Origin: Prochlorococcus sp. MIT 0604
Lineage (GTDB): Bacteria; Cyanobacteriota; Cyanobacteriia; PCC-6307; Cyanobiaceae
Assembly: GCF_000757845.1 (NCBI RefSeq)
Contig: NZ_CP007753.1
Location: 868,001 to 932,000 of the forward strand
Length of the DNA stretch: 64,000 bases
Reading direction: 5' to 3'
Below are positions 51,404 through 63,611 of the stretch, piece by piece. Under the pieces are notes generated by a model. It ran no database searches. It was not told the origin of the DNA and worked only from the letters and a program-made list of their open reading frames with translations. The position numbers and the translations under genes are program-made. How positions within the stretch are numbered: the stretch's first letter is position 1; every line of letters starts with the position of its first letter.

Positions 51404-54400
51404 ATGTTTACGCAGGTCCGCTCAGCAAACCGCAGAGTATCTCCTGTTGAGGATAACAAACACAAAGTTGTAATAAAAGCAGTTTATGTTGTCCTTGAGC
51501 CACAATACCAAAATTCCTTAACGGAAGCTGCAAAGTCAATAAATGAAATGAATGGGCCAATAGGTATAGACCTTAGCGGCTATCTTATCGAAGAACTTAG
51601 GAATGATAGTAATTTTGAAGATTTCAAAGAAGATATAGCTAATGCAGATATATTCGTAGCCTCTCTTATTTTCATTGAAGACCTTGCTCAAAAAGTGGTA
51701 GATGCAGTATCTCCATTTAAAGACAAACTTAAAGCATCAATTGTTTTCCCCTCCATGCCAGAGGTAATGAGATTAAATAAGCTTGGTTCATTTAGTATGG
51801 CCCAACTTGGTCAATCTAAAAGTATTATTGGAGATTTAATAAAAAAGAAAAAAGAATCTGATGGAGCAAGTTTCCAAGATTCAATGTTGAAGTTATTAAA
51901 TACACTCCCTTCAATACTTAAATATCTACCAGTAGAAAAAGCTCAAGATGCTCGAACATTTATTTTGAGTTTTCAGTACTGGTTAGGTGGTACCACTGAG
52001 AACTTAAAAAACTTCTTGTTAATGATCTCTGAAAAGTACGCTGTCTCAGAGGACATAAAAGATCAAATAGAAGAATTCAAAATTCAAGACCCTGAAACAT
52101 TTCCAGATTTAGGAATTTGGCATCCTCTTGCTCCGTGCATGTATGAAAGTCTTAAAGAATATCAAAATTGGGAAAATAATAGGAAAGATTTAAATCCTAA
52201 AGATGACAAAACTCCAATAATAGGCTTAGTTCTTCAAAGGAGTCATATCGTTACAGGAGATGATGCTCATTACGTTGCTGTTATTCAAGAATTGGAATAC
52301 AGAGGTGCGAGAGTACTACCTATCTTCTGTGGAGGTCTAGATTTTTCTAAACCAGTTAATGAATTTTATTATGATTCCATAAATAAGGATAAACCTATAG
52401 TAGATGGAGTTGTTTCTCTAACAGGATTTGCATTAGTTGGTGGACCAGCAAGACAAGATCATCCTAAAGCTATTGAAGCCCTAAAAAGGTTAAACAGACC
52501 CTATATGGTTGCACTTCCATTAGTCTTCCAAACTACACAAGAATGGGAAGATAGTGATTTGGGTTTACACCCTGTTCAGGTAGCACTTCAGATTGCAATT
52601 CCAGAGCTTGATGGTGCTATTGAACCTATTATTCTCTCAGGTCGTGATGATGCTACAGGTAAGGCACATACGCTCCAAGATAGAGTTGATGTAATAGCTG
52701 AAAGAGCAATAAAATGGTCAACACTAAGAGTTAAACAAAGAAAGGATAAAAAATTAGCCATTACAGTATTTAGTTTTCCACCAGACAAAGGAAATGTTGG
52801 TACGGCAGCATACTTGAATGTTTTTGGTTCAATTTATAGAGTACTTCTTGAAATGAAATCGAAAGGATATCAAATAGATGAACTTCCAAGTAATTCAAAA
52901 GAATTAATGGAAAAAGTAATTAATAACCCTGAAGCTATGGATGGCTCTCCAGAGTTAAATATTGCTCATAAGATGTCAGTAAAAGAATACGAAGAATTTA
53001 CACCATATTCACAAAGACTTGAAGAAAATTGGGGTAAACCTCCTGGAAACCTCAATAGTGACGGACAAAACCTTCTTATCTATGGAAAACATTTTGGAAA
53101 TGTTTTCATAGGAGTTCAACCTACATTCGGTTATGAAGGTGATCCCATGAGATTGCTCTATTCAAGAAGTGCAAGCCCTCATCACGGTTTTGCTGCTTAT
53201 TACACGTATGTAGAAAAAATCTGGGGGGCTGATGCTGTCCTTCATTTTGGAACTCACGGCTCACTTGAATTTATGCCAGGAAAGCAGATGGGCATGAGTG
53301 AAACTTGCTATCCGGATTCTCTCATTGGATCATTGCCTAATTTGTATTACTATGCTGCAAATAATCCATCTGAAGCAACAATTGCGAAGAGAAGAGGATA
53401 TGCTTCAACTATTAGTTATCTGACTCCTCCAGCGGAAAATGCAGGACTTTACAAAGGACTTAAAGAACTAAGTGAACTCGTTGGTTCTTATCAACAATTA
53501 AGAGAAAATAGCAGGGGAATTCAAATTGTAAATGCAATAGTTGAGACTTCTAAACAATGTAATCTTGACAAAGATGTAGAGCTCCCTTCAAAAGACGTAG
53601 AAGAACTTTCAATAGATCAAAGAGATCTATTTGTTGGTAATGTCTATAAACAGTTGATGGAAATTGAAAGTAGATTGTTACCTTGCGGTCTTCATACTAT
53701 TGGAGAAGCTCCAACAGCAGAAGAAGCTGTAGCAACACTTGTAAATATTGCATCTTTAGAGAGAGAACAAGAAGGATTAAGATCTCTTCCTGGATTACTC
53801 GCAGAATCCATCGGTCTAACTATTGAACAAATTTATGATGGTAATAATAAAGGTGAACTTAAATTTGTAGAGTTAAATGAAAAAATCATCAAGACAGCAA
53901 GAGAGTCGATTTTTGCGATGGTCAACTCTTTAAAAATTGTTGATGGCAGAGTTTATTTAGAAAAATCTCTTCTTTCCAAACTTTTCGATTTACTTAAAGT
54001 TTTTGGTATAAATCTACCAACCCCTTGGCTAAGAGTTTGCAGATTAAACGGATTTAATGAAGTTAATCAGAAGGAATTAAATAAATTGTTTGATTACTTA
54101 CTTTTCTGTCTGGAACAGGTCTGCGCAGACAAAGAAATGGATAGCCTCATTAAAGCACTAGATGGAAATTATGTTTTACCTGGACCAGGTGGAGATCCCA
54201 TAAGAAATCCAAGTGTTTTGCCCAGCGGTAAAAATATTCATGCACTTGATCCTCAATCAATCCCAACTACAGCAGCAGTGGCGGCAGCGAAGTCTGTTGT
54301 TGACAAATTAATTGAAAGACAAAAAGAAGAGCAAGGAACTTGGCCTGAAACAATAGCTTGTGTTTTATGGGGTACTGATAACATCAAAACTTACGGAGAA

Positions 54401-55414
54401 TCACTGGCACAAATCTTATGGTTTGTTGGGGTAAAACCAAAGCCAGATTCTGTTGGAAGAATTAACAAATTAGAATTAATCCCTTTAGAAGAATTAGGAA
54501 GGCCAAGAATAGATGTAGTTGTTAACTGTTCAGGAGTATTTAGAGATCTATTTATCAATCAAATGGCATTAATAGATCAGGCAGTCAAATTAGCAGCTGA
54601 AGCTGATGAACCATTGGAATCTAATTTTGTAAGAAAACATTCACTAGAACAAGCAGAAAAAGAAGGTACCTCAATCAGAGAAGCTTCAGCGAGAGTATTC
54701 TCTAATGCAAGTGGAAGTTACAGTTCAAATGTTAATTTGGCCGTAGAAAATTCAACATGGGAAGAAGAAAATGAATTACAAGAGATGTATTTATCTCGCA
54801 AAACGTATGCTTTTAATGCCGATAATCCAGGTGAGATGAATCAAAAAAGAGAAGTATTCGAATCAGTAATGAAAACAGCAGATGTTACATTTCAAAACCT
54901 TGATTCCTCAGAAATTTCATTAACAGATGTAAGCCATTATTTTGATTCAGATCCAACAAAATTGATCAAAACACTAAGAGATGACGGGAAAGAACCAAGT
55001 AGCTACATAGCAGACACAACCACTTCTAATGCTCAAGTAAGAACACTTGGAGAAACTATCAGATTAGACTCAAGAACTAAACTTTTAAATCCTAAGTGGT
55101 ATGAAGGTATGCTCAAATCTGGATACGAGGGAGTTAGAGAACTTTCTAACAGACTTAATTACACTCTTGGTTGGAGTGCGACAAGTGGTCAAGTAGATAA
55201 TTTTGTATATGAAGAAACCAATGAAACATTTATAAATGACGAAGAGATGAGGAAAAGATTAATGGATCTTAATCCTAATAGTTTCAGAAGAATTGTTGGA
55301 ACATTACTAGAAGTCAATGGTAGGGGATATTGGGAAACTTCTGATGAAAATATAGAACAGTTGAAAGAACTTTACCAAGAGGTAGAGGATAAGATCGAAG
55401 GAGTTAAAGAATAA
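51404..55414 (+). CDS. chlH: Magnesium chelatase subunit H
   Basis: The porphyrin-binding subunit that, with ChlI and ChlD, inserts Mg2+ into protoporphyrin IX at the first committed step of chlorophyll synthesis. The 1336-residue length is typical. Visible blocks: the N-terminal domain ([18 protein letters not shown]), [60 protein letters not shown] and [12 protein letters not shown]. It is paralogous to cobN at 2.9 kb. No gun4 or chlI gene is adjacent. It converges with folP. Confidence 0.97.
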   Translation: MFTQVRSANRRVSPVEDNKHKVVIKAVYVVLEPQYQNSLTEAAKSINEMNGPIGIDLSGYLIEELRNDSNFEDFKEDIANADIFVASLIFIEDLAQKVVDAVSPFKDKLKASIVFPSMPEVMRLNKLGSFSMAQLGQSKSIIGDLIKKKKESDGASFQDSMLKLLNTLPSILKYLPVEKAQDARTFILSFQYWLGGTTENLKNFLLMISEKYAVSEDIKDQIEEFKIQDPETFPDLGIWHPLAPCMYESLKEYQNWENNRKDLNPKDDKTPIIGLVLQRSHIVTGDDAHYVAVIQELEYRGARVLPIFCGGLDFSKPVNEFYYDSINKDKPIVDGVVSLTGFALVGGPARQDHPKAIEALKRLNRPYMVALPLVFQTTQEWEDSDLGLHPVQVALQIAIPELDGAIEPIILSGRDDATGKAHTLQDRVDVIAERAIKWSTLRVKQRKDKKLAITVFSFPPDKGNVGTAAYLNVFGSIYRVLLEMKSKGYQIDELPSNSKELMEKVINNPEAMDGSPELNIAHKMSVKEYEEFTPYSQRLEENWGKPPGNLNSDGQNLLIYGKHFGNVFIGVQPTFGYEGDPMRLLYSRSASPHHGFAAYYTYVEKIWGADAVLHFGTHGSLEFMPGKQMGMSETCYPDSLIGSLPNLYYYAANNPSEATIAKRRGYASTISYLTPPAENAGLYKGLKELSELVGSYQQLRENSRGIQIVNAIVETSKQCNLDKDVELPSKDVEELSIDQRDLFVGNVYKQLMEIESRLLPCGLHTIGEAPTAEEAVATLVNIASLEREQEGLRSLPGLLAESIGLTIEQIYDGNNKGELKFVELNEKIIKTARESIFAMVNSLKIVDGRVYLEKSLLSKLFDLLKVFGINLPTPWLRVCRLNGFNEVNQKELNKLFDYLLFCLEQVCADKEMDSLIKALDGNYVLPGPGGDPIRNPSVLPSGKNIHALDPQSIPTTAAVAAAKSVVDKLIERQKEEQGTWPETIACVLWGTDNIKTYGESLAQILWFVGVKPKPDSVGRINKLELIPLEELGRPRIDVVVNCSGVFRDLFINQMALIDQAVKLAAEADEPLESNFVRKHSLEQAEKEGTSIREASARVFSNASGSYSSNVNLAVENSTWEEENELQEMYLSRKTYAFNADNPGEMNQKREVFESVMKTADVTFQNLDSSEISLTDVSHYFDSDPTKLIKTLRDDGKEPSSYIADTTTSNAQVRTLGETIRLDSRTKLLNPKWYEGMLKSGYEGVRELSNRLNYTLGWSATSGQVDNFVYEETNETFINDEEMRKRLMDLNPNSFRRIVGTLLEVNGRGYWETSDENIEQLKELYQEVEDKIEGVKE

Positions 55415-55422
55415 TAAATTTA

Positions 55423-56277
55423 TTATTTTCTGTAAATCCTATCTGCTACTTTCAGGATTTGATAATTTAGTTTAACGTTATGAACTCTAACAATATCGAT
55501 ATTAAATTGAGAACAAAGACAACTTATTGCGAGTGTTCCGATATCTCTTTCTTTTGGTTTTTTCTCATTCAAAATTTCTCCTATAAATCTTTTTCTAGAT
55601 GCACCTATCAATAATGGGAAATTCCATTTTTTAAATACATCTAAGTTTCTCAAGATTTCCAAATTATGATTGATATCCTTTGAAAAACCAATTCCAGGAT
55701 CCACTATTATATTTCTTTCAGATATATTTTTTTCTAAAGCATTCTTTATTAAATTATCAAGCGAGCACTTAACATCACTCAATACATTCTGGTAACTAGA
55801 GAGTTGATTCATATTTTGACTATTACCACGACTATGAGTTATGACGAATGGACACTTGAATTTTGATACAACATCTAAAATATTTATATCTCTTCTTCCT
55901 CCAGTTACATCATTTATCCAGTTAGCACCATTTAAAAGAGCTTCATAAGCGACCTCAGAATGAAAGGTATCAATGGAAATTAGAACATCTGGATATTCAG
56001 ATTTTATTAATTTCAAATATGGTATCAATCTTTTTATTTCTATAGTAGAGCCAACTTCTTCAGCACCAGGTCTTGTACTTTGAGCACCAAGATCAATAAC
56101 ATCAACACCATTATTTAAGAAATGATTTACTTGATCCAAAACTTTTTTTGAAGAGTTTAATTCCCCACCATCACTAAATGAATCAGGAGTTAAATTAATA
56201 ACTCCCATAATTGAAGTTTTTTGTCCCCACCCTTTTGGCCATGGACTTTTCTTATTGATAATTTGCAATTCTCGCAA
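55423..56277 (-). CDS. folP: Dihydropteroate synthase
   Basis: Condenses p-aminobenzoate with dihydropterin diphosphate in folate synthesis. The 284-residue protein has the diagnostic [17 protein letters not shown] loop, [32 protein letters not shown] and [13 protein letters not shown]. Folate made here also supports metH and fmt. The frame starts at TTG (56277) within the last codons of tpiA, an overlap of 26 bp; no ATG occurs before the conserved loop. Confidence 0.95.
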   Translation of the reverse strand: MRELQIINKKSPWPKGWGQKTSIMGVINLTPDSFSDGGELNSSKKVLDQVNHFLNNGVDVIDLGAQSTRPGAEEVGSTIEIKRLIPYLKLIKSEYPDVLISIDTFHSEVAYEALLNGANWINDVTGGRRDINILDVVSKFKCPFVITHSRGNSQNMNQLSSYQNVLSDVKCSLDNLIKNALEKNISERNIIVDPGIGFSKDINHNLEILRNLDVFKKWNFPLLIGASRKRFIGEILNEKKPKERDIGTLAISCLCSQFNIDIVRVHNVKLNYQILKVADRIYRK

Positions 56278-56977
56278 AACTATTCGGATCTAATGAAGCC
56301 CCTCCAACTAACACCCCATCTATATCACTCATTGACATGATTTCGTCAATATTATTTGGTTTAACAGATCCTCCATATTGAATAATTACATCATCAAAAC
56401 CTATTAATTTCCGAATCAAAGAACATATCTTATTAGCGTCATCTGCCTCACATGTTTTACCAGTGCCAATAGCCCATATCGGTTCATAGGCAACAATTAA
56501 ATTAGATGGATCTGTATTTTCTAATCCTTGTTCAACCTGTCTAGTAATAACTCTATCAGCTTCTCCTCTTTCTCTTTGTTCTAATGTCTCTCCAACGCAA
56601 ACTATTGGTGTAAGTCCACTAGATTGAGCAAAAACTGCTCTTTTATTAATTTGTTCATCACTTTCACTAAAATATTTCCTTGGTTCACTGTGTCCAACGA
56701 TTGCATATGAGACACCATGTTCAAGAAGCATTTTAGGAGATATTTCTGCAGTAAATGCTCCTTGATCTTCCCAATGAATATTTTGACTAGAAATATCTAA
56801 ATAATCGAAATCAGAATGATCAGAAAAGGTTGAAATAGCTGTAAAAGGTGGAGCAATAACAACTTTACGATCTTCCTTAATGTTTTTTATTAAAGGAATA
56901 AACTCTTGTAAATAGGATATAGCTTCAGCACAAGTCATGTGCATTTTCCAATTACCAGCAATTACAGATTTTCTCAA
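56252..56977 (-). CDS. tpiA: Triosephosphate isomerase
   Basis: Interconverts dihydroxyacetone phosphate and glyceraldehyde-3-phosphate in glycolysis and the Calvin cycle. The 241-residue protein has the catalytic residues Lys11 (GNWKMH), His96 (VGHSEPR) and Glu165 ([14 protein letters not shown]), and the phosphate loop [11 protein letters not shown]. Its end overlaps folP by 26 bp. The S4-domain gene lies 52 bp upstream on the same strand. Confidence 0.97.
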   Translation of the reverse strand: MRKSVIAGNWKMHMTCAEAISYLQEFIPLIKNIKEDRKVVIAPPFTAISTFSDHSDFDYLDISSQNIHWEDQGAFTAEISPKMLLEHGVSYAIVGHSEPRKYFSESDEQINKRAVFAQSSGLTPIVCVGETLEQRERGEADRVITRQVEQGLENTDPSNLIVAYEPIWAIGTGKTCEADDANKICSLIRKLIGFDDVIIQYGGSVKPNNIDEIMSMSDIDGVLVGGASLDPNSFARIANYQ

Positions 56978-57029
56978 AATACTATCTCCAAGAAAATTAT
57001 ATTAATATAAATTGAGTTTAATAGGCCAA

Positions 57030-57206
57030 TTATTCGAAAAATAATTCATTTTTTAGAAATATAACTTTATCTCCCTTATTTAATTTTCTTCCTCTCCTAG
57101 TTTCTATAACACCATTAACTTTAACAGAACCTGACTTAATTAAAATCTTTGCTTCTCCACCAGAAGAGACCAAATTTTTCCATTTTAAGAATTGATCCAA
57201 TTTCAT
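57030..57206 (-). CDS. Small S4-domain RNA-binding protein
   Basis: A 58-residue protein translated by eye (ATG at 57206, TAA at 57030, minus strand). MKLDQFLKWKNLVSSGGEAK followed by ILIKSGSVKVNGVIETRRGR is a complete S4 fold (YbcJ/RqcP-like), seen also in ribosome-associated factors. It ends KGDKVIFLKNELFF. A role in ribosome assembly or rescue is inference. Probably co-transcribed with tpiA. Confidence 0.85.
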   Translation of the reverse strand: MKLDQFLKWKNLVSSGGEAKILIKSGSVKVNGVIETRRGRKLNKGDKVIFLKNELFFE

Positions 57207-57264
57207 TGTTTTTTATAACTAAAGATATTGATAAAGTAGGATAAATAATTAAATATATAATATT

Positions 57265-58968
57265 TTGAGACTAATACCACCAGTTAGACCCTATTCAAAT
57301 AGGTTTATTAAAGGTTTTATATGCATGCTTATTTATGTAGCTTGTTGGCCTTTGTTAGCTTATTTTGCTGGAAACTTAATCCCAGCCATAGGATCTGGAG
57401 ACCTCTCAAAAGTTACCAACATAATAGTTAAGTCTTTATTTGTATTTTTAATTCAGAAAATTGCCCAATTTGGGCAGGATGTATTCATAGCAAAACCATC
57501 TTTAGAAATTAGTGAAGTAATGAGAGGAAATTTATTTAGCAAAATTCAAAAAATAGAGATGAATTCTGTTGAAAAGATTTCAGCCGGAGATATCACATAT
57601 AGACTTACTGAAGATGCAGATAGAGTAAGCGAAGTTATTTATAAAACAGCTCAGGATACTATTCCATGCACTTTACAGTTATTAGCGGTAATAATTTATA
57701 TGTTTTATTTAGATTGGTCGCTAACATTATCAACTTTTGTGTTAGCACCATTGATAATTCTTTCAGTTAATAGTTTTGGAAGAAGAGTTTTAAGAGCATC
57801 TGAAAAAAGTCAGGAATCAACAAGTGATTTAGCAGGTTTAATAGGTGAATCTATAAATGGAATGTCAACGATAAGGGCTTTTGCTGCAGAAAATTGGATT
57901 GAGAATAAATTTTATAGAAGATTAAGTGCAAATAAAAGAGCAAAATATAAAACATTAAAGTTACTTGCATTTCAACATCCAGTTGTAGGATTTGTTGAAG
58001 CATTCGGAATATTAGCAATACTAGGTTTAGGAGCCGCAAGAATCAATCTAGGCCTTCTAACAAGCGAAGAATTTAGTAGTTTCTTTGCTGCAATATTAAT
58101 GCTAATTGATCCAATAAGCCATGTAAGTACAAATTTTAATGACTATAAACAGGCAGAAGCATCAATAAAAAGATTGAAAAACATAAATCTAGAACCTATC
58201 GAAGATGATAAAGAAAATTTAACAAGTATACTCAGTATTGAAGGCAAAATAACTTTCAAGAAAGTTAATTTTGCTTACAAAAAAAATAATAAAGTTCTTA
58301 AAAATATAAATTTAGAGATTAATAAAGGGGAGGTCACAGCTTTCGTTGGAGCTTCTGGGGCTGGGAAAAGTACAATGTTGGCTTTGATATTAAAATTTAT
58401 AAATCCAAATTATGGAGACATTTTTATAGATGATAAAAATCTCAAATTATTAAATACAAAAGATATTAGAAAGAACATTGCTCTAGTACAACAACAGCCT
58501 TTTTTGTTTTCAGGAAAAATTATTGATGTAATAAGAATGGGCAGGAATTTTACCAAAGAAGAAGTAATAGAATCAGCAAGAAAAGCAAACGCCCACAACT
58601 TTATTCAAAAGCTTCCTGAGAAATATGAAACTAAGATAACTGAAAGAGGATCAAATTTCTCAGGGGGCCAGATCCAGAGGATTGCAATTGCAAGAGCAAT
58701 ACTTGGGAACCCATCAATTCTTCTTTTAGATGAGGCTACAAGTGCTTTAGATGCAGAATCAGAATCTGAGGTCCAGGAAGGACTTAATAGAGCTATGAAA
58801 AATAGAACAGTTATAGTAATTGCCCATAGATTATCCACAACTCAAGAGGCAAATAAAATAGTTGTTTTCGATAAAGGCGAAATTATTGAAGTTGGAAAAC
58901 ACATTGATTTAATAAATAAACCTGGAATTTATAAAGAATTATGTGAAAAGCAATTGATTAAAAAATAA
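57265..58968 (+). CDS. ABC exporter, fused membrane and ATPase domains (MsbA-like)
   Basis: A 567-residue half-transporter. Six membrane helices occupy about residues 15-290, and the ATPase follows: Walker A GASGAGKST near 364, Q-loop VQQQPFLFSG, signature FSGGQIQRIAIARA, Walker B ILLLDEATSALD and the H-loop VIAHRLST. This group exports lipids or hydrophobic compounds as a homodimer; the substrate is not predictable. The start is TTG at 57265, because the alignment with relatives begins at once (RLIPPVRPYSNRFIKG). It is divergent from the S4 gene. Confidence 0.9.
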   Translation: MRLIPPVRPYSNRFIKGFICMLIYVACWPLLAYFAGNLIPAIGSGDLSKVTNIIVKSLFVFLIQKIAQFGQDVFIAKPSLEISEVMRGNLFSKIQKIEMNSVEKISAGDITYRLTEDADRVSEVIYKTAQDTIPCTLQLLAVIIYMFYLDWSLTLSTFVLAPLIILSVNSFGRRVLRASEKSQESTSDLAGLIGESINGMSTIRAFAAENWIENKFYRRLSANKRAKYKTLKLLAFQHPVVGFVEAFGILAILGLGAARINLGLLTSEEFSSFFAAILMLIDPISHVSTNFNDYKQAEASIKRLKNINLEPIEDDKENLTSILSIEGKITFKKVNFAYKKNNKVLKNINLEINKGEVTAFVGASGAGKSTMLALILKFINPNYGDIFIDDKNLKLLNTKDIRKNIALVQQQPFLFSGKIIDVIRMGRNFTKEEVIESARKANAHNFIQKLPEKYETKITERGSNFSGGQIQRIAIARAILGNPSILLLDEATSALDAESESEVQEGLNRAMKNRTVIVIAHRLSTTQEANKIVVFDKGEIIEVGKHIDLINKPGIYKELCEKQLIKK

Positions 58969-59001
58969 TCGCTCTATTTTATTTATTAAAAAGTTAAGCC
59001 A

Positions 59002-59220
59002 ATGAATGAGAATACAAATGATTCTTCAAATCCAGTTTTAACCTTTGAAGGGAAAAAATATTTTATAAATGAACTTTCTAATGAAATAAAAGAATCTATA
59101 AAAGTATTACAGATAGCTGAGACGCAACTAAAAATGCATGAAGATACTCTCAAATTACTTTCAATTAGCCGTAACACTTTAGCTAATCAATTAAGGGAAA
59201 AACTAAAAAAGTTAGGGTGA
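59002..59220 (+). CDS. DUF6447-like small protein
   Basis: A 72-residue protein beginning MNENTNDSSNPVLTFEGKKY, then NELSNEIKESIKVLQIAETQ and LKMHEDTLKLLSISRNTLAN, a mostly helical pattern that I associate with DUF6447, a family in cyanobacteria and their phages. It starts 33 bp after the ABC exporter on the same strand and converges with carB, 4 bp apart. Function unknown. Confidence 0.75.
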   Translation: MNENTNDSSNPVLTFEGKKYFINELSNEIKESIKVLQIAETQLKMHEDTLKLLSISRNTLANQLREKLKKLG

Positions 59221-59224
59221 GATT

Positions 59225-62200
59225 CTAATAATTGTGGATTTCTTGTAGAGAGTAAGCATCAATTTTATTACTTTGCAAAGCTTTGATTGCTTTGATAGCA
59301 GCCTTTGTTGCAGGAATAGTTGTAAAAGTTGGAATATTATATTCTAGAGCAGCACGTCTTAAATAAGCGTCATCATGAAGAGCCTGTGAACCTATTGGAG
59401 TATTAATTATTAATTGAACAAGTCCTGAACGAATTAGATCCTCAATATTTGGTCTACCTTCATGAACTTTTAGTACTTCTTCAACTTGAATGCCTAAATT
59501 TACCAAATATGCAGCTGTACCTTTAGTTGCGATTAATTTAAATCCCAAAATCAAAAGTTCTTTAGCAACTTCCTCAAGATTTTTTTTATCTAAATCATTT
59601 GTAGACAAAAAAGCAACTCCTTCTGAAGGAACACCATTTCCTGCTGCCAATTCCGACTTGGCATAAGCAATTCCAAAATCTTTAGCTAAACCCATTACTT
59701 CTCCAGTAGATTTCATTTCAGGGCCAAGTAACGTATCAGATCCAGGAAATCTTTTGAAAGGTAAAACAGCCTCTTTAACTGCCTGATATTTTGGAGAAAA
59801 TTCTTGTGTGAAGTTAACATCTTCTAATGTAAAACCTTGCATTAACTGAGTAGCTAATTTTGCAACTGGTTTACCTATTGCTTTTGAAACAAATGGGACT
59901 GTCCTAGATGCTCTTGGATTTGCCTCAAGAATAAATAACTTATTTTCATTGTTATTTGTATTTGTCACCGCAAATTGCAAATTAATTAAACCAACAACAT
60001 TTAATTTTTGTGCAATTAATTTAGTCCAGTTCTTTACGTTTTCTATTGTGGATTTTGAAAGAGAAATGGTTGGTAAGCAACAAGCTGAGTCTCCTGAATG
60101 AATTCCTGCAGGTTCTACATGTTCCATTAGCCCAGCAATTACAACCGAACCTTTTGAATCGCATAAAGCATCAACATCTATTTCAATAGCATTATTCAAA
60201 TATTGATCAAGAAGGATTGGATGATCAGGCGAAACCTTCACTGCTTCAGAGATATATTTCGATAATTCGTTCTCATCATTTACAATTTCCATTGCCCTTC
60301 CTCCTAAAACATAAGAAGGTCTTACAACTAAAGGGAACCCTATATTTTTTGCTACTATTTCTGCTTCATTTTGATTACGTGCAATTCCGTTTAAAGGTTG
60401 TCTAATGCTTAATTCTTCAAGTATTTTTGTAAATTCCTCTCTATCCTCTGCTAAATCGATAGATATTGGAGATGTCCCAAGAATTTTTGATCCAGTTCTA
60501 ACTCCATCATTAGATTTAAGCCATTCAAATAAAGGTAATGATAATTTCAGTGGAGTTTGACCTCCGAATTGAACAATTAAACCATATGGGTTTTCGGCTT
60601 CTATGATGTTGAGCACATCCTCCAAAGTTACAGGCTCAAAATATAGAATATCGCTAGTATCATAATCTGTTGAAACAGTTTCAGGGTTACTGTTTACCAT
60701 TATTGTTTTATAACCATTTGTAGAGGCTTGATATGATGCATGACAACAACAGTAATCAAATTCTATCCCCTGACCAATTCTGTTTGGACCTCCTCCTAGA
60801 ATCATAATTTTTTTTGATTTACTATTTTCTGAAATCTCGCTATCAAAAATTTGAGAATTAAGATTAATGAAAGACTCCTCGTAAGTTGAATAATGATAAG
60901 GAGTTGAAGATGAGAATTCTGCTGAACACGTATCAACAGTTTTGTAAATTGGTATTATGTTAAGTTTTTTTCTATATTTCCTTACTTCAAAAAACTCAGA
61001 ATTAGTTAACTTTGCTATCTGTTGATCTGAAAAACCTAATTGTTTAGCATGTAACATTAAATCTCTATCTAGAGCATAAAGGTCCTTTTCTTTCAAAAAG
61101 TCATTTTCAAAATTAAAGATATTACGTAATTTTTCGATAAACCATAAATCTATATTTGTAACTTCTTGAATATATGAATTAGTTTTCCCAAGCTGCATAG
61201 CTTTTTTAACTAAGAGAATTCTTTCAGATGTAGGGTTTCTTAAACTACTTGTAATATGACTCTCATTTTTAAATTCATCTAAAGAATCACATTCCCATCC
61301 AAAAACCCCTACTTCTAATGACCTTAAAGCTTTCTGAAATGATTCTTCAAAAGAACGCCCTATTGCCATTGACTCACCAACGGATTTCATAGCAGTACTT
61401 AAAGTATTTGAAGATCCTTTAAACTTTTCAAAGGCAAATCTTGGAATCTTAGTAACTACGTAATCAATTGATGGCTCAAAACATGCAGGTGTTTTTTTTG
61501 TAATGTCGTTAATAATCTCATCGAGTGTATAGCCAACAGACAATAAAGCAGCAATCTTAGCGATGGGGAAGCCAGTTGCTTTACTTGCCAAAGCAGAGGA
61601 TCTACTCACACGAGGATTCATTTCTATTACAACTACGTCTCCATTAGATGGATTTATTGCAAATTGAATATTACTTCCTCCTGTTTCAACTCCTACCTCT
61701 CTAATGATTTTCAATGACAAATCCCTTAATCTCTGATACTCCTTATCTGTTAATGTCTGAGCAGGAGCTACAGTAATCGAATCTCCAGTGTGGACACCCA
61801 TTGGGTCTAAATTTTCAATGCTGCAAACTATTACTACATTGTCAGCAGTATCTCTCATTACCTCTAGTTCAAACTCCTTCCATCCAATAAGTGATTTTTC
61901 AATCAATATTTGATTACTTGGACTTTCCTCTAGGCCTGATTTACACAAATCGACAAATTCTTCAAGGTTAAAAGCAATTCCACCTCCTACACCACCTAAT
62001 GTAAATGCAGGCCTTATTATAAGAGGATAGGAACTGATTTCTTTTGATACCTCTCTAGCTTCATCTAGGTTGGAAGCAATCCCAGAAGGGCATACATTTA
62101 CATTTATTTTCTCCATCGATTCTTTAAACAATTTTCTATCCTCAGCTTTATTAATAGCTCCTAAATTAGCCCCAATTAATTCAATATTATTTTGTTTCAA

Positions 62201-62521
62201 AAAATCTGATTCTGATAATTTAACCGCAAGATTTAAAGCTGTTTGACCTCCCATAGTGGGAAGAATCGCATCAGGTTTTTCTCTTAAAATTATCTGAGAA
62301 ACAATTTCAGGAGTCAATGGTTCAATATAAGTTTTATTAGCAATATCAGGATCAGTCATTATTGATGCTGGATTTGAATTTATCAAGATAATTTCATAAC
62401 CAGCATTTCTTAAAGCTTTGCAAGCTTGAGTGCCAGAGTAATCAAATTCGCATGCTTGTCCAATTACAATCGGTCCAGAACCTAGAATAAGAATTTTTTT
62501 TAGATCACCTCTTTGAGGCAT
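59225..62521 (-). CDS. carB: Carbamoyl-phosphate synthase large subunit
   Basis: Makes carbamoyl phosphate from bicarbonate, ammonia and two ATP for arginine and pyrimidine synthesis. The 1098-residue chain has two homologous ATP-grasp halves: [20 protein letters not shown] and [20 protein letters not shown]; each with its ATP site ([16 protein letters not shown] and [16 protein letters not shown]). A C-terminal allosteric domain follows ([15 protein letters not shown]). Complete and normal. The small subunit carA is not in the window. It is divergent from the DUF3318 gene across 107 bp. Confidence 0.97.
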   Translation of the reverse strand: MPQRGDLKKILILGSGPIVIGQACEFDYSGTQACKALRNAGYEIILINSNPASIMTDPDIANKTYIEPLTPEIVSQIILREKPDAILPTMGGQTALNLAVKLSESDFLKQNNIELIGANLGAINKAEDRKLFKESMEKINVNVCPSGIASNLDEAREVSKEISSYPLIIRPAFTLGGVGGGIAFNLEEFVDLCKSGLEESPSNQILIEKSLIGWKEFELEVMRDTADNVVIVCSIENLDPMGVHTGDSITVAPAQTLTDKEYQRLRDLSLKIIREVGVETGGSNIQFAINPSNGDVVVIEMNPRVSRSSALASKATGFPIAKIAALLSVGYTLDEIINDITKKTPACFEPSIDYVVTKIPRFAFEKFKGSSNTLSTAMKSVGESMAIGRSFEESFQKALRSLEVGVFGWECDSLDEFKNESHITSSLRNPTSERILLVKKAMQLGKTNSYIQEVTNIDLWFIEKLRNIFNFENDFLKEKDLYALDRDLMLHAKQLGFSDQQIAKLTNSEFFEVRKYRKKLNIIPIYKTVDTCSAEFSSSTPYHYSTYEESFINLNSQIFDSEISENSKSKKIMILGGGPNRIGQGIEFDYCCCHASYQASTNGYKTIMVNSNPETVSTDYDTSDILYFEPVTLEDVLNIIEAENPYGLIVQFGGQTPLKLSLPLFEWLKSNDGVRTGSKILGTSPISIDLAEDREEFTKILEELSIRQPLNGIARNQNEAEIVAKNIGFPLVVRPSYVLGGRAMEIVNDENELSKYISEAVKVSPDHPILLDQYLNNAIEIDVDALCDSKGSVVIAGLMEHVEPAGIHSGDSACCLPTISLSKSTIENVKNWTKLIAQKLNVVGLINLQFAVTNTNNNENKLFILEANPRASRTVPFVSKAIGKPVAKLATQLMQGFTLEDVNFTQEFSPKYQAVKEAVLPFKRFPGSDTLLGPEMKSTGEVMGLAKDFGIAYAKSELAAGNGVPSEGVAFLSTNDLDKKNLEEVAKELLILGFKLIATKGTAAYLVNLGIQVEEVLKVHEGRPNIEDLIRSGLVQLIINTPIGSQALHDDAYLRRAALEYNIPTFTTIPATKAAIKAIKALQSNKIDAYSLQEIHNY

Positions 62522-62628
62522 AATATAAAACTATGTTTATCTCATGCTACTTATAAATCATCAGATGTTAATCAAGTTACTTGAAAAGCAACATTTGTTT
62601 CTATAGTATTGAAAGAAATTAATTTTTT

Positions 62629-63267
62629 ATGAGCGAACTTCAGCGACTTAAAAGTTTGTTGCCTCCAGAGAATGAAAGTTGGGTATTTGTTGAAGCTGCT
62701 GCTGCTATAGACCCACCTTTAATAACACTTGAGGAAATTGGTCGTGACGAAGTAGAAATCCAGATAGATTTAGATGAATGGGATAACTTCGCAATTGATC
62801 ACAGAAATTTATTATTTTGGCACGAGGTTGGGAAAATTCAAAATGACGCAATTCCCAGAGATGGATGGGAAATGGCGGCTCTTGCGATAGGTCTTGGTGG
62901 GGCGATTGGGGAATTGTGGGTACAAGATGGACTTCTTTTATTACTCGCACTTGGTTTGTCAAGTTTTGCAGGATATAGATTATACATAAAAAATAATTCT
63001 GAAAAAAAACTTCAAGATGCTATTTTTGCAGATGAAAGAGCTATAGATCTTGCATGTAGATTTGGATACAGCATTCCAAATGCTTATAAAAGTCTTGGAG
63101 GAGCATTAAAGGAGTTAATAGAAAAAACTCGAAAAAAGAAAAAAAGAAGTTTCTTTGAAGACAGATTAGATGCATTAAGAAAAAGTGCAGAAAAGGCTAG
63201 ATCAGAATTATCTCAGCAAGAAGGTTCAGAAAAATCAGTCTCAAGCGAAAATGTTTATGGACAATAA
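62629..63267 (+). CDS. DUF3318 family membrane protein
   Basis: A 212-residue cyanobacterial protein with N-terminal soluble domain (LKSLLPPENESWVFVEAAAA, then RNLLFWHEVGKIQNDAIPRD), two hydrophobic segments (MAALAIGLGGAIGELWV and GLLLLLALGLSSFAGYRLYI) and a basic C-terminal half (EKTRKKKKRSFFEDRLDALR). Matches DUF3318; function unknown. The start ATG is at 62629. It overlaps the start of rsfS by 11 bp, so the two are coupled. Confidence 0.85.
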   Translation: MSELQRLKSLLPPENESWVFVEAAAAIDPPLITLEEIGRDEVEIQIDLDEWDNFAIDHRNLLFWHEVGKIQNDAIPRDGWEMAALAIGLGGAIGELWVQDGLLLLLALGLSSFAGYRLYIKNNSEKKLQDAIFADERAIDLACRFGYSIPNAYKSLGGALKELIEKTRKKKKRSFFEDRLDALRKSAEKARSELSQQEGSEKSVSSENVYGQ

Positions 63268-63601
63268 AAGTTTAGTATTAATGGCAGCTAAAGCATGTGA
63301 TGAAAAAAAGGCAAAAGATATAAAACTTATAAAAATAGACAAAGTATCATTTATAAGTGAATGGATTTTGATAGCTGAGGGATTATCTGATGTACAAGTT
63401 AGATCTATAAGTAATTCAGTAGAAGGAGAGTTGAGAGATAAGGCTAAAATTGAACCGATAAGAAAAGAAGGGGTTAATGAGGCTAAATGGGCTTTACTTG
63501 ATTATGGTGATCTGATTGTCAATATATTTCAACCAGAAATAAGAAAATATTATGACCTTGAATCATTCTGGAGTAATGGAGATAATCTTACATTTCCATA
63601 A
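63257..63601 (+). CDS. rsfS: Ribosome silencing factor RsfS
   Basis: RsfS (YbeB/iojap) binds L14 and blocks subunit joining under nutrient limitation. From the ATG at 63257 the protein is 114 residues (MDNKSLVLMAAKACDEKKAK), with core blocks ISEWILIAEGLSDVQVRSIS and WALLDYGDLIVNIFQPEIRKYYDLE. An earlier ATG at 63251 is equally possible; a longer frame upstream inside DUF3318 is not. The initial codons overlap the end of DUF3318. Confidence 0.9.
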   Translation: MDNKSLVLMAAKACDEKKAKDIKLIKIDKVSFISEWILIAEGLSDVQVRSISNSVEGELRDKAKIEPIRKEGVNEAKWALLDYGDLIVNIFQPEIRKYYDLESFWSNGDNLTFP

Positions 63602-63611
63602 TTATTATTTT